Of a stretch of 64,000 nucleotides of DNA, positions 16,909 to 25,230 are shown in pieces. The stretch spans positions 434,001-498,000 of the forward strand of contig NZ_JBITMQ010000002.1 of assembly GCF_044466355.1 (NCBI RefSeq), written 5' to 3'. A program made the position numbers and the translations under genes. The first letter of the stretch is position 1. Each line of letters begins with the position of its first letter. This stretch comes from Actinophytocola sp044466355. Its GTDB lineage: Bacteria > Actinomycetota > Actinomycetes > Mycobacteriales > Pseudonocardiaceae. The notes beneath the pieces are model-generated. The model saw nothing but the letters and a program-made list of their open reading frames with translations. It did not search any database and was not told the origin of the DNA.

Positions 16909-17820
16909 TCAGCCTTTGAGACCCGTCTGCGCGAGGCCCTGGACGAACTGCCGCTGCGCGAACAGGAACACGACCAGCACCGGCACGACGGTCAGCGTGG
17001 TGGCGGCGAGCTGCACGTTCCACATCGGACCGCCGTACGCGTCGACGTACTGCGTGAGCGCGAGCGGCAGGGTGAAGTTGTCCTTGCTGGACAGGAACAC
17101 CAGCGGTTCGAGGAACAGGTTCCACGAGTGCAGGAACGTGAAGATCGCGACGGCCGCGATCGCGGGCCGGGCCAGCGGGAACGCGATCCGCCAGTACATG
17201 CCCGCCCGGCTCAGCCCGTCGAGCCGGGCCGCGTCCTCCAGTTCGCCGGGCAGCGCGAGGAAGAACTGCCGCATGATGAACGTCGCGAGCACGCTCGGCG
17301 CGCCGATGATCGGGATGACGATCAGCGGCCAGTGCGTGTCGATCAGGCCCAGCTCGTTGACGAGCCGGAACAGCGGGACGATCGTCACCTCGGACGGCAC
17401 CAGCAGCCCGCCGAGCACGACCACGAACAGCACGTTGGCGCCAGGGAAGCGGATCCGGGCGAACGCGTACCCGGCCATACCCGACACCAGCACGGTGCCG
17501 ACGGTCACGAGGACCGCGATGTAGGCGCTGTTCCAGTACTGGGCGGCGAACGGCTGCAGGTCGAACACCCGCCCGTACGCCGACGTGGTCGGGTTCTCCG
17601 GCCACAGCGTGGGCGGGACCCGCAGGATCTCGCTCATCGGTTTGAAGCTGGACGTGACCATCCACCAGGTGGGGAAGATGAACGGCACCGCGAGCACGCA
17701 CAGCGCGACGAGCAGCACGACCCGGCCGACCCTGAGCCGGGGCCGGCGACGCGGCCTCGGTCGTGGCGGCGCAGCCACCTGGGGTCGCGTGCTCACCCGT
17801 TCGACCACGTCAGACCTCAT
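16909..17820 (-). CDS. carbohydrate ABC transporter permease (MalG/UgpE type)
   Basis: Inner-membrane permease of 303 residues with six predicted helices and the cytoplasmic EAA loop ELEDAARLDGLSRAGMYWRI that contacts the ATPase. An Arg/Pro-rich N-terminal tail precedes helix 1. The ATG at 17820 overlaps the previous permease by 11 bp. A GTG four codons later has a better ribosome binding site (TGAGGT) and may be the true start. No ATPase gene is present in the operon, so a shared MsiK-type ATPase is expected (known for actinomycete sugar importers). Confidence 0.9.
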   Translation of the reverse strand: MRSDVVERVSTRPQVAAPPRPRPRRRPRLRVGRVVLLVALCVLAVPFIFPTWWMVTSSFKPMSEILRVPPTLWPENPTTSAYGRVFDLQPFAAQYWNSAYIAVLVTVGTVLVSGMAGYAFARIRFPGANVLFVVVLGGLLVPSEVTIVPLFRLVNELGLIDTHWPLIVIPIIGAPSVLATFIMRQFFLALPGELEDAARLDGLSRAGMYWRIAFPLARPAIAAVAIFTFLHSWNLFLEPLVFLSSKDNFTLPLALTQYVDAYGGPMWNVQLAATTLTVVPVLVVFLFAQRQFVQGLAQTGLKG

Positions 17821-18706
17821 GGTGCACCCACCGCTTCCTGGTCTGCCACTGGACCAGCGTCAGCACCGCCACGAGCACGAACAACGCGACGGACACCGCG
17901 CTGGCGTAGCCGAACTCCTTGAACTGGAACGCCTGCTGGTACAGGTAGTAGACGAGCACCGTGGTCGACGTGCCCGGCCCGCCCTGCGTGAGCACCGCGA
18001 TCTGCGCGAACACCTGCAGCGAGCCGACGATCGTCAGGATCGTCACGAGCAGGATGGTCGGGCTGATCAGCGGGACCACGACCGACCGGAACGTCCGCCA
18101 CGCCGACGCGCCGTCCACGCGCGCCGCCTCCCGCAGCTCGGCGGGCACGCTCTGCAGCGCCGCGAGGAACAGCACCATGTTCAGGCCGACGTTCTTGAAC
18201 ACCTGCACGATGATCACCGACGCCATCGCCGTCGGTCCTTCGCGCAGCCAGTTCGGGCCCTCGATCCCGACCTGCTGCAGGAACCCGTTGATGCCGCCGT
18301 CGGCCTGCAGCAGGAAGCCCCACACGATCGTCCACGCCACCAGTGACACGACCACCGGGGAGAAGAAGAACGCCCGGAACGTCGCCGTGCCACGCATCTT
18401 CTGGTTCAGCATCACCGCGAGCGCCAGCGCGAGGGTGATGTTGAGTACCACGAGCCCGACCGAGAAGACAGCGCTGACGCGCAGCGAGTCGGAGAACCCC
18501 GGATCGTCGAACATCCGCTCGTAGTTCTCGCCGCCGACGAACGTGAACTTGTTCGCCAGCACGTTCCAGTCGTGCAGGCTGTACCAGAACACGGCGATCA
18601 GCGGGCCGATCACGAACGCGGCGCTGCCGACCACTTGCGGGAGCACGAAGGCGTACCCGGTCAGCGCCTCACCTCTGCTGCCCGGCAGTCGCCGTGTCCT
18701 GGCCAC
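17810..18706 (-). CDS. carbohydrate ABC transporter permease (MalF/UgpA type)
   Basis: Permease of 298 residues with six helices, the partner of the downstream MalG-like protein. The EAA loop is ELREAARVDGASAWRTFRSV. The N-terminal half has the periplasmic segment EN-YERMFDDPGF typical of UgpA-type permeases. The GTG at 18706 is four bases after the stop of the binding-protein gene. Together the two permeases form the membrane channel for the substrate captured by the lipoprotein. Confidence 0.91.
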   Translation of the reverse strand: MARTRRLPGSRGEALTGYAFVLPQVVGSAAFVIGPLIAVFWYSLHDWNVLANKFTFVGGENYERMFDDPGFSDSLRVSAVFSVGLVVLNITLALALAVMLNQKMRGTATFRAFFFSPVVVSLVAWTIVWGFLLQADGGINGFLQQVGIEGPNWLREGPTAMASVIIVQVFKNVGLNMVLFLAALQSVPAELREAARVDGASAWRTFRSVVVPLISPTILLVTILTIVGSLQVFAQIAVLTQGGPGTSTTVLVYYLYQQAFQFKEFGYASAVSVALFVLVAVLTLVQWQTRKRWVHHEV

Positions 18707-18710
18707 GGGG

Positions 18711-19985
18711 TCAGGCCTTCAGCAGCGGGGTCATGGCCTCGCACACCGACTTCGCGACGGCGTCGACGTCCGCGTCCGCGGTCCACAGCGCGTCGAGCTT
18801 GGCCCGCACGGCCTGCTGCAGCTGCGCGAAGTTCTGGTGCGCGGGCTTGGTCACGGATCCCGGGATGCCCTCGACCACCACGGTCTGCAGCTGGTCCTCC
18901 GACAGCTTCGGGTTGGCGGCCTTCAGCGTCTGCGCGTTCAGCAGCGACTCGCGCGGCGGCGGGAAGTAGGTGGCCAGCTTCTTCGCGTTCTCCGGGTTGG
19001 TGAAGTAGGCGAGGAAGTCGGCGGCGGCCTGCGGGTTGGCGCCGTCGGCGAACACGCCGATCGCGGCCTGCCCGATCACGTTCCGGTGCCCCTCCGGCCC
19101 GTCCGGCAGCGGCACCAGGTCCCACGCGAAGGTGTCCTCCAGCGCGGACGCGCGGCTGATCTGGGTGACGGTCATCGCGGCGTCACCGGCGAAGAAGTCC
19201 GCGGTGGTGCCCGGCCCCGGCATGGCCTTCTCGGTGAACACCTGGTCGTGGATCCACGTCAGCGCGTCGGTCATCTGCTGGGACGTGAACTCGCACGTCG
19301 TGCCGTCGTCCGACCACGGCTTCGCACCGAAGGACGTCCACACGGTGGCGAGGTTCTCCCACTGCGCGAAGTCGAAGTCCCGCACCACGAGCCCGCTCTT
19401 GCCGCTCTTCTTCGCGGTGGCGGCGCTGATCTCGGCGGCCTTGTCCCACGTCCACTGGCCGTTCGCGATCAGGTCGGCCGGGTTCGGCTGGCCGGCCGCC
19501 TTGAGCTGGTCGGTGTTGACGAACACGCCGAACGGGCTGTTGGAGAAGGGGTAGCCGTACAGGCCGTCCTCGTTCTCCCACAGCTTCAGCGCGTCCGGCT
19601 GCAGGTCGTCGAAGTCGTAGCCCTCCGCGTCCTTCAGCGTCGGCCGCAGGTCCACCAGCGCGCCGCTGCGGACGAACTCGGGCGCGTTGCTCTCGAAGAT
19701 CCACGCCAGGTCGGGCGCGTTGCCGCCCGCGATCTGCGTGGTGAGCCCGGTGGTGTACTCCTCGAACGGCATCGTCTCGAAGGTCACCTTCGTGACGGTG
19801 TCCTTGTGGTCCGCGACGTAGGCGTCGGCGATCTCCTGGAACATCGCGAGCTGTGCCTCGTCGGCGGTCCACACGGTCATGCGGAGGGCCACGGGGCCGG
19901 AGGCCGATTCTTCGCCACCGCACGCGGTCAGTGTCAGCGCGGCGGTGGCCGCGAGGGCGACGCCGAGTCGCCATGGTTTGGTCAT
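18711..19985 (-). CDS. ABC transporter solute-binding lipoprotein (family 1, sugar type)
   Basis: Extracellular binding protein of 424 residues. The signal peptide ends in the lipobox LTAC with Cys22, so it is a lipoprotein. The body shows the family 1 signature: MTVWTADEAQLAMFQEIADAY, then GGNAPDLAWIFES and GLYGYPFSNSPFGVFVNTD, which is the usual strand order of UgpB/MalE-like proteins. Start at the ATG 19985 with TGGAG upstream. It sits 17 bases after the FAD oxidoreductase and 4 before the first permease. The ligand is unknown; the neighbours suggest a saccharide released by the beta-helix protein. Confidence 0.92.
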   Translation of the reverse strand: MTKPWRLGVALAATAALTLTACGGEESASGPVALRMTVWTADEAQLAMFQEIADAYVADHKDTVTKVTFETMPFEEYTTGLTTQIAGGNAPDLAWIFESNAPEFVRSGALVDLRPTLKDAEGYDFDDLQPDALKLWENEDGLYGYPFSNSPFGVFVNTDQLKAAGQPNPADLIANGQWTWDKAAEISAATAKKSGKSGLVVRDFDFAQWENLATVWTSFGAKPWSDDGTTCEFTSQQMTDALTWIHDQVFTEKAMPGPGTTADFFAGDAAMTVTQISRASALEDTFAWDLVPLPDGPEGHRNVIGQAAIGVFADGANPQAAADFLAYFTNPENAKKLATYFPPPRESLLNAQTLKAANPKLSEDQLQTVVVEGIPGSVTKPAHQNFAQLQQAVRAKLDALWTADADVDAVAKSVCEAMTPLLKA

Positions 19986-20002
19986 CGTTGACTCCAGTGG
20001 TT

Positions 20003-21616
20003 CTAGTAACCGGTGACGCCGTCCGGCCAGCGCAGCTCGATGCCCTCGGCCGTGAGCAGGCCCTGGAACTGTTCGAGCAGCGCCGACTTGGCGTGGATCT
20101 CGTGCGGGGTGCGGCCGTCGTCGAGGCAGCTCGCGGCCAGGTGGCCCGCCACCTCGCCGATGTTCCACTCGACCGGGTGCAGCCGGTAGCAGCCGTTGGT
20201 GATGTGCGTGGTGCCGATGTTCTTCGCCGCCGGGAGCAGGTTGCGCACCCGCTGCGGCAGCAGGGATCCGAGGGGTAGCTCGAACGGTTCCGCGCCGACG
20301 TCGAGGTAGTTGTCGCCACCCGTCGACGGGTGCAGGTCGATGCGGTACATGCCGATGCCGACGCTGTCGGCGTAGTGCCGGGCGCCGCCGGGACCGCGGA
20401 CCGCACGCGACACGTCCTGCTCGACGATCGTGGTGACCGCCCGGATCCGCCGCCCTTCCCGGATGTACGGGGCCTGCGCCAGACCGTGGTCGGTGCCCAT
20501 CACGTCCGGCCGCAGCCGCAGGCCGGGGAAACCGGTGCCGCCGTCGGGCCGGGGCGCCTCGGTCTGCATCCAGTACAGCATCGAGAAGCTCAGCTGCCGG
20601 GCGTCCTCGAGCCGCCGCGCCGCGGTGTCGGAGTCGACGCCGATCACCGGCGCCTCGAAGTAGTCGATGTTCGGCCAGTTCACCAGCGTGATGTCGCTGG
20701 CGTAGTGCCCGGGAGTGAACAGGTCGCGCGCGGCGATCCGGCGGAACGTCCACAGGTTCCCGTCGCCGGGGTTGACGCTCTGGTCAGCGTTCACGGCGAG
20801 CGCGTCATCACCCGGGTTGGGGTCGAAGACACGCGGTTTCGGTTGCAGCGTGCGCGGGTTGGGCGCGGAGAAGCTCAGCAGCGGAGAGCCCCAGAACGAC
20901 GGTTCCACAGCACGCCAGTGGTCGTAGCGCGCGGGCCGGTCGATCGTGTGGTCGCCGTCGACGTGCTCGATGGCGAAGCAGAAGCTGATCGCCTGCATGT
21001 TGTCCGGTTGCGCGACGTCGGGTGCGCTCGGCTCGCCGGTCTCGCCCCGCGACTCGAACCCGGTCACGAACTCCGTGCCGGTCAGGGGAAGCAGCTCACC
21101 GGTCTCGGTCGCGTCCAGCACGTACGCCGCGGTGATCACCGTCCGCTCACCGTCGCGGAGGTCCTCGACGGTGACCGCGCGGACCACGTCACCGTCCACA
21201 TCGGCCGCCACCACCTTCGCGGGCTGCAGGACCGTCAGGCGGCCGTTGGAGAGCCACGGCGCGAGCAGTTCGTCGATCACCGCGACCGCGACCCTCGGTT
21301 CGTGGCACAGCTTCGACACCCAGCCCGCCCCGGGGTTGAGCGCCTTCCACTCGCGGGCGACGTCGGTCAGCGGGTAGGCGCGGCGGTAGTACTCGCGGAT
21401 GCCGTCACGCAGTCCGCGGTAGGTGCGCGTGGCGCCGAACTCCTCGATCCACGGGTGCTCGTCCGGCGGCACGGCCTGCGAGGTGAGCTGCCCGCCGAGC
21501 CATCCGAACTCCTCGGTCAGCGTCACCCGCCTGCCGCGCCGCAACGCGGCGAGCGCGGCGGCGACGCCACCGAGGCCGCCCCCGGCGACCAGGATCTCGG
21601 TCTCGATCTCGCGCAC
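20003..21616 (-). CDS. FAD-dependent oxidoreductase (FAD_oxidored family)
   Basis: Flavoenzyme of 537 residues. The N-terminal Rossmann motif is LVAGGGLGGVAAALAALRRG (9-28), followed by EEFGWLGGQLTSQ. The C-terminal half has NLLPAAKNIGTTHITNG and PVEWNIGEVAGHLA, which close the FAD site in the FAD_oxidored family (PF12831). Members are found in sugar-catabolic operons and are poorly characterised. The GTG at 21616 has AAGGGAG nearby. It lies between lacI and the binding protein, so it probably oxidises the imported sugar or glycoside (inference). Confidence 0.88.
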   Translation of the reverse strand: MREIETEILVAGGGLGGVAAALAALRRGRRVTLTEEFGWLGGQLTSQAVPPDEHPWIEEFGATRTYRGLRDGIREYYRRAYPLTDVAREWKALNPGAGWVSKLCHEPRVAVAVIDELLAPWLSNGRLTVLQPAKVVAADVDGDVVRAVTVEDLRDGERTVITAAYVLDATETGELLPLTGTEFVTGFESRGETGEPSAPDVAQPDNMQAISFCFAIEHVDGDHTIDRPARYDHWRAVEPSFWGSPLLSFSAPNPRTLQPKPRVFDPNPGDDALAVNADQSVNPGDGNLWTFRRIAARDLFTPGHYASDITLVNWPNIDYFEAPVIGVDSDTAARRLEDARQLSFSMLYWMQTEAPRPDGGTGFPGLRLRPDVMGTDHGLAQAPYIREGRRIRAVTTIVEQDVSRAVRGPGGARHYADSVGIGMYRIDLHPSTGGDNYLDVGAEPFELPLGSLLPQRVRNLLPAAKNIGTTHITNGCYRLHPVEWNIGEVAGHLAASCLDDGRTPHEIHAKSALLEQFQGLLTAEGIELRWPDGVTGY

Positions 21617-21627
21617 AGGACTCCCTT

Positions 21628-22656
21628 TTACTTCTTGGGTGGGACAACGGTTTCCCCGCGCGTGACCGCGCAGGGCAGCAGGCGGTGGCGGTCGGTCTGC
21701 CGCGCGGGGTCGTCGATCAGCTCGATCAGCAGCGCGAGCGCCTGCTCCCCCATCTCCTCGCGCGGGATGTGGAAGCCGGTCCACGTCAGGTCGCTGTCGA
21801 CCGGCATCTCCGGCTGGCCGAGGTTCGCGATCGAGAGGTCCTCCGGCACGACCAGCCCGCGTTCGGCGGCCGCGACGCGGATGCCCTCCGCGCGGTGCCC
21901 CTCGGCGAGCACGAGCCCGGTCAGGTGGTTGTCCACCACGAGGTCCACGATCTCGGCGGGCGTCAGCTCGTCCGCGTCGAAGGACATCGGCCGCAGCCCG
22001 GCGTCGCGCATCGCGGTGCGGTACCCGGCGACGCGGTCGGCGACCGACTCGCGGTCGCTGCGCTCACCGACGAACCCCACGCGTTCGTGGCCCTGCGCCA
22101 GGAAGATCCGCACCACCTCCTGGGTGGCGTGGACGTAGTCGGCGCCGACGTAGGGCAGATCCGCGGTGCCGGGCAGCTCGCGGCGGCCGACGAACACGAA
22201 CGGGAACCCGTCGTTGATCAGCGCGACCAGCTCGTTCTTGTCCTCGGCGCGGCCGAGCAGTACGCAGCCGTCGGTGATGCCGAGGTGCGCGCGGGCCTTG
22301 CCGGACAGGCGGCGGCGCCCGTTCTCGACCGTGGCGCTGGTGAACAGCAGCAGGTCGCAGCCCCACCGCTCGGCCTCGGCCTCGATGCCGACCAGGAACG
22401 GGTGGTAGAAGTCCGCGCCGCCGCGCGGGAACACCGGCTCGTAGGTGAACACGCCGAGGATGTGGTTGCGGCCCTTCGCGAGCCGCTGCGCGACCGGGTT
22501 CGCGGAGTAGCCGGTCCGCCCGATCGCGTCGAGCACGCGCTGCCGGGTCACCTCGCCGATGCGCGCGTTGTCCCCGTTGAGCACGAGCGAGACCGTCGCC
22601 TGGCTGACCCCCGCCATGCGGGCCACGTCGGCCTGGGTCACGCGCCTCGTCGTCAT
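21628..22656 (-). CDS. LacI-family repressor of the uptake operon
   Basis: Regulator of 342 residues. The helix-turn-helix is VTQADVARMAGVSQATVSLV (about 6-25), with the hinge helix ANPVAQRLAKGR near 53-64, and then a periplasmic-binding-protein-like sugar domain. The ATG at 22656 is preferred over the GTG two codons earlier because GGAG lies five bases upstream of the ATG. It is the first gene of the six-gene operon and would respond to the imported sugar. Two palindromes lie at and just downstream of the transcription start. Confidence 0.92.
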   Translation of the reverse strand: MTTRRVTQADVARMAGVSQATVSLVLNGDNARIGEVTRQRVLDAIGRTGYSANPVAQRLAKGRNHILGVFTYEPVFPRGGADFYHPFLVGIEAEAERWGCDLLLFTSATVENGRRRLSGKARAHLGITDGCVLLGRAEDKNELVALINDGFPFVFVGRRELPGTADLPYVGADYVHATQEVVRIFLAQGHERVGFVGERSDRESVADRVAGYRTAMRDAGLRPMSFDADELTPAEIVDLVVDNHLTGLVLAEGHRAEGIRVAAAERGLVVPEDLSIANLGQPEMPVDSDLTWTGFHIPREEMGEQALALLIELIDDPARQTDRHRLLPCAVTRGETVVPPKK

Positions 22657-22671
22657 CGCCACTCCGTTGTA

Positions 22672-22730
22672 ATGCGCATAACTGCAACTCGTTGCCGTGG
22701 ATCCTGACTGTGTGGCGTCGCCGCTGTCAA
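22672..22730 (-). promoter_or_regulatory. promoter and operators of the lacI-led operon
   Basis: On the minus strand a -35 TTGACA (22730-22725) and a -10 CAGGAT (22706-22701) are 18 bp apart. Transcription would start near 22694. There lies GCAACTCGTTGC (22684-22695), a dyad with 5-bp arms, followed by the perfect 8-mer palindrome ATGCGCAT (22672-22679). Either could be the LacI operator. Confidence 0.6.
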
Positions 22731-22834
22731 GGTTGTTATTCGTATTACTTCAGCAGAAGCGGCTCCGCAGCGCACACGAGCGGACACTGCCCGTTGACGA
22801 GCAGCAGCGCATGGCCGACGATGAGCTGGCTTAC

Positions 22835-22851
22835 CTACTCGTGAGTAGTCT
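22835..22851 (+). promoter_or_regulatory. palindrome overlapping the -10 of the secreted hydrolase
   Basis: CTACTC-GT-GAGTAG (22835-22848) is a perfect 6-bp dyad. The hexamer TAGTCT (22846-22851) fits a -10 box about 26 bases before the ATG. A dimeric repressor is likely to act here. Its gene is not identifiable nearby. Confidence 0.5.
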
Positions 22852-22877
22852 CCGTCACCGATGCCGGAAGAGGAGCC

Positions 22878-23738
22878 ATGCCCCGACGTCTACTCGCGGC
22901 CGCCACAGCGGCGGTCGCCGCGCTGAGCCTCGTCACGACCTCGTCCGCCGCGCAGGCCGACGACGGGCCGCTGAACTACGTGGCACTCGGCGACTCCTAC
23001 AGCGCCGCGTCGGGGGTTCTGCCTCCCGACCCGTCCGCGCCGCTGCTGTGCCTGCGCTCCACCCGCAACTACCCGCACGTGCTCGCCGCCACCACCGGCG
23101 CGCGGCTGACCGACGTGACGTGCGGTGCCGCCGAGACCAAGCACTTCACGACCGCGCAGTACCCCGGGGTCGCACCGCAGGTGAACGCGGTCGGCCCGGA
23201 CACCGACCTGATCACGATGACGATCGGCGGCAACGACAGCGGCGTGTTCATCAGCGCGATCCTGGCGTGCGGCGCGGCCGGGATCCTCACGCTCGGCAAG
23301 GGCAGCCCGTGCGAGGACACCTACGGCACCAGGTTCGAGGACACGGTCCGCGACACCACCTACCCGGCGCTGGTGTCCGCGCTGAACGCGGTGCGCGCGA
23401 AGGCGCCGGGCGCGCAGGTCGGCATCCTCGGCTACCCGTGGATCCTGCCCGCGACGGGCGGCTGCTTCGACAGGATGCCGGTGGCCACCGGCGACGTGCC
23501 GTACCTGCGTTCGCTGCAGGCCACGCTCAACGACGCCGTGCGCCGCGCCGCCGCCGCGACCGGTGCGACCTATGTGGACATGAACGCGGTGTCCGAGGGA
23601 CACGACGCGTGCAAGCCGTACGGGGTGCGGTGGATCGAACCCGTGTTGCAGACCACCAACCCGGTCGTCGTGCACCCGAACGCGCTCGGCGAGGCGAAGA
23701 TGGCCGCACAGGCGATCGCCGTGCTCGGCCTGGGATAG
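22878..23738 (+). CDS. secreted SGNH hydrolase (lipase/esterase)
   Basis: Exported lipase-like enzyme of 286 residues. A Sec signal peptide covers about residues 1-27 (cleavage after AQA). Block I is GDSYSAASG with Ser40, block III is IGGNDSG with Asn119, and His266 in VVVHPNALGE is the catalytic base. The usual Asp three residues before His is absent, as in Streptomyces lipases of the SCO1725 / S. rimosus type, which use a main-chain carbonyl instead (family knowledge). Several Cys residues suit disulfides outside the cell. AGGAG precedes the ATG. Confidence 0.92.
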   Translation: MPRRLLAAATAAVAALSLVTTSSAAQADDGPLNYVALGDSYSAASGVLPPDPSAPLLCLRSTRNYPHVLAATTGARLTDVTCGAAETKHFTTAQYPGVAPQVNAVGPDTDLITMTIGGNDSGVFISAILACGAAGILTLGKGSPCEDTYGTRFEDTVRDTTYPALVSALNAVRAKAPGAQVGILGYPWILPATGGCFDRMPVATGDVPYLRSLQATLNDAVRRAAAATGATYVDMNAVSEGHDACKPYGVRWIEPVLQTTNPVVVHPNALGEAKMAAQAIAVLGLG

Positions 23739-23778
23739 CGCGCCTGGCCTCCAGCGTGGCTCCGCTCGGTCCCGGCAT

Positions 23779-23808
23779 GATGACCTGTTGCCGGAGCAGG
23801 AGGTCATC
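23779..23808 (+). promoter_or_regulatory. inverted repeat covering a ribosome binding site
   Basis: GATGACCT (23779-23786) and AGGTCATC (23801-23808) form a perfect 8-bp stem with a 14-base loop. The right arm includes half of the AGGAGG Shine-Dalgarno (23798-23803) and ends one base before the GTG start at 23809. In RNA it would hide the ribosome site. As DNA it could be an operator. Confidence 0.5.
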
Positions 23809-24156
23809 GTGACGATCGAAGAGCTGTTCGCGCAGGCCAGGAACTCGGTGGAGGCCAGGATGGTCTTCGCGGAACCGATCGAGAAGGACGGCACGACCGT
23901 CATTCCCGCCGCGCGCGTCGCCGTGGGCGGGGGCGGGGGCAACGGCCGCGACGAGCAGGGCCGGCAGGGCGAGGGCGGCGGTCTCGGGCTGACCGCCCGC
24001 CCCGTCGGCGCGTACGTCATCGCCGACGGCGTGGTCCGGTGGGAACCCGCGGTGGACGTGAACCGGATCGTCGCCGTGGTCGGCTCGGTCGCCGTCGCCG
24101 GGTTGTTGTTCGCGGCGCGGGCCGTGAAGCACCGAACACGCCCGCACCAGTGGTGA
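23809..24156 (+). CDS. GerW / YtfJ-like sporulation-family protein
   Basis: Protein of 115 residues resembling GerW-family (YtfJ-type) proteins. It has an N-terminal region with ARMVFAEPIEKDGTTVIPAARVAVGG, a Gly-rich linker, and GGGLGLTARPVGAYVI. A single C-terminal transmembrane helix (about 86-105) and a short basic tail follow. Family members are linked to spore germination in Bacillus. In actinomycetes their role is unknown. The GTG at 23809 follows AGGAGG directly, and a stem-loop includes that site. Confidence 0.78.
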   Translation: MTIEELFAQARNSVEARMVFAEPIEKDGTTVIPAARVAVGGGGGNGRDEQGRQGEGGGLGLTARPVGAYVIADGVVRWEPAVDVNRIVAVVGSVAVAGLLFAARAVKHRTRPHQW

Positions 24157-24238
24157 TCATGGGAGAACTCCCGCATGGTGGTGGTGCACACTTTCCAGGG
24201 TGGTCGGATCCGGGAGGTGTGCGAGCCGAGGAGCCGTC

Positions 24239-25210
24239 ATGATCACCACGAGGCCGGACCACCAGACGTTGCTGGCCGCCGTCGAGCTGGCCAACCGCGC
24301 GCCGTCGTCGGTGCACGACACCCAGCCGTGGCGCTGGCTCGTCGGCAGGTCCTCGATCCACCTCATGGCCGACCGGACCCGCCACGTGCCGGTCACCGAC
24401 CCGTGCGGCCGGGACCTCCTGCTCAGCTGCGGCGCGGCGCTGCACCACCTGCGGACCGCGCTCGCGGCCCTGGGCTGGGCCACGGTCGTGCACCGGGTGC
24501 CCTACGACCATGACACCGCCCACGACACCGACCACCTGGCGGCGATCGAGCCGAGGCCCCACGTCCCGACCGAGGACGACGTGGCGCTGGCCGCGGCGAT
24601 CAGCCGGCGGCGGACCGACCGGCGTCGGTTCCGCCCGAGGGAGATCCCGTCGGAGTACCTGGACCTGCTGGTGCGCAGGGCGGCTCGGGCGGGCGCCGTG
24701 CTGGTGCCGGTCACCGACGGCACGTCGCGGTGGGTGCTCACGCGTGCGTTGTCGGCGGTTCGGCGCCAGGCCGAGGATTCGCGGCACCGGTTGGAGCTGT
24801 CGGCGTCGACGGGCCGGAGCCGGGTCCGGAACGGCGGGCTGGACACGGCCAAGCGGACGTTCCCCGGTGGCCTGCTCGTCGACGAGGTGAGCGCGGAGGA
24901 CTCCGGGCAGCTGCTGGTGATCGCGACCTCGCGTGAGGACGCGGTGTCGGTGTTGCGGGCCGGTGAGGCGGCGAGCGCGACGTTGCTGACGGCCACGGTC
25001 CTGGGCTTGGCCACGTGCCTGTTGTCCCGGCCGCTGGCGTTGTCGGACACCCGGACGGTGGTGCGGGACCAGGTGCTCGACGGCACCGCCTGTCCGCAGT
25101 TGATCGTGCGGGCCGGGTGGGCGCCTCCGGCCGCGGCGCCGTTGCCGCGCAGCCCGGTGCGGCGTGCCGAGGACACCGTGGACTACCTGCCGGGTACCCG
25201 GCATCCGTGA
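24239..25210 (+). CDS. Acg-type nitroreductase-family protein
   Basis: Flavin-fold protein of 323 residues resembling mycobacterial Acg (Rv2032). Typical elements are the N-terminal ANRAPSSVHDTQPWRW, the middle AAISRRRTDRRRF, and a C-terminal GEAASATLLTATVLGLATC that forms the second half of the nitroreductase domain. Acg proteins bind FMN tightly without known turnover and in Mycobacterium belong to the DosR dormancy regulon. A DevR/DevS pair lies 8 kb away here, but I see no convincing DosR box upstream. The ATG at 24239 has GAGGAG upstream. Confidence 0.87.
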   Translation: MITTRPDHQTLLAAVELANRAPSSVHDTQPWRWLVGRSSIHLMADRTRHVPVTDPCGRDLLLSCGAALHHLRTALAALGWATVVHRVPYDHDTAHDTDHLAAIEPRPHVPTEDDVALAAAISRRRTDRRRFRPREIPSEYLDLLVRRAARAGAVLVPVTDGTSRWVLTRALSAVRRQAEDSRHRLELSASTGRSRVRNGGLDTAKRTFPGGLLVDEVSAEDSGQLLVIATSREDAVSVLRAGEAASATLLTATVLGLATCLLSRPLALSDTRTVVRDQVLDGTACPQLIVRAGWAPPAAAPLPRSPVRRAEDTVDYLPGTRHP

Positions 25211-25226
25211 CCTCGGCGACGGTCAC
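25207..25226 (+). terminator. stem-loop at the nitroreductase stop
   Basis: GTGACC-TCGGCGAC-GGTCAC is a perfect 6-bp stem that includes the TGA stop, in the 20-bp gap between convergent genes. It is a possible bidirectional terminator. Confidence 0.4.
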
Positions 25227-25230
25227 CGGG

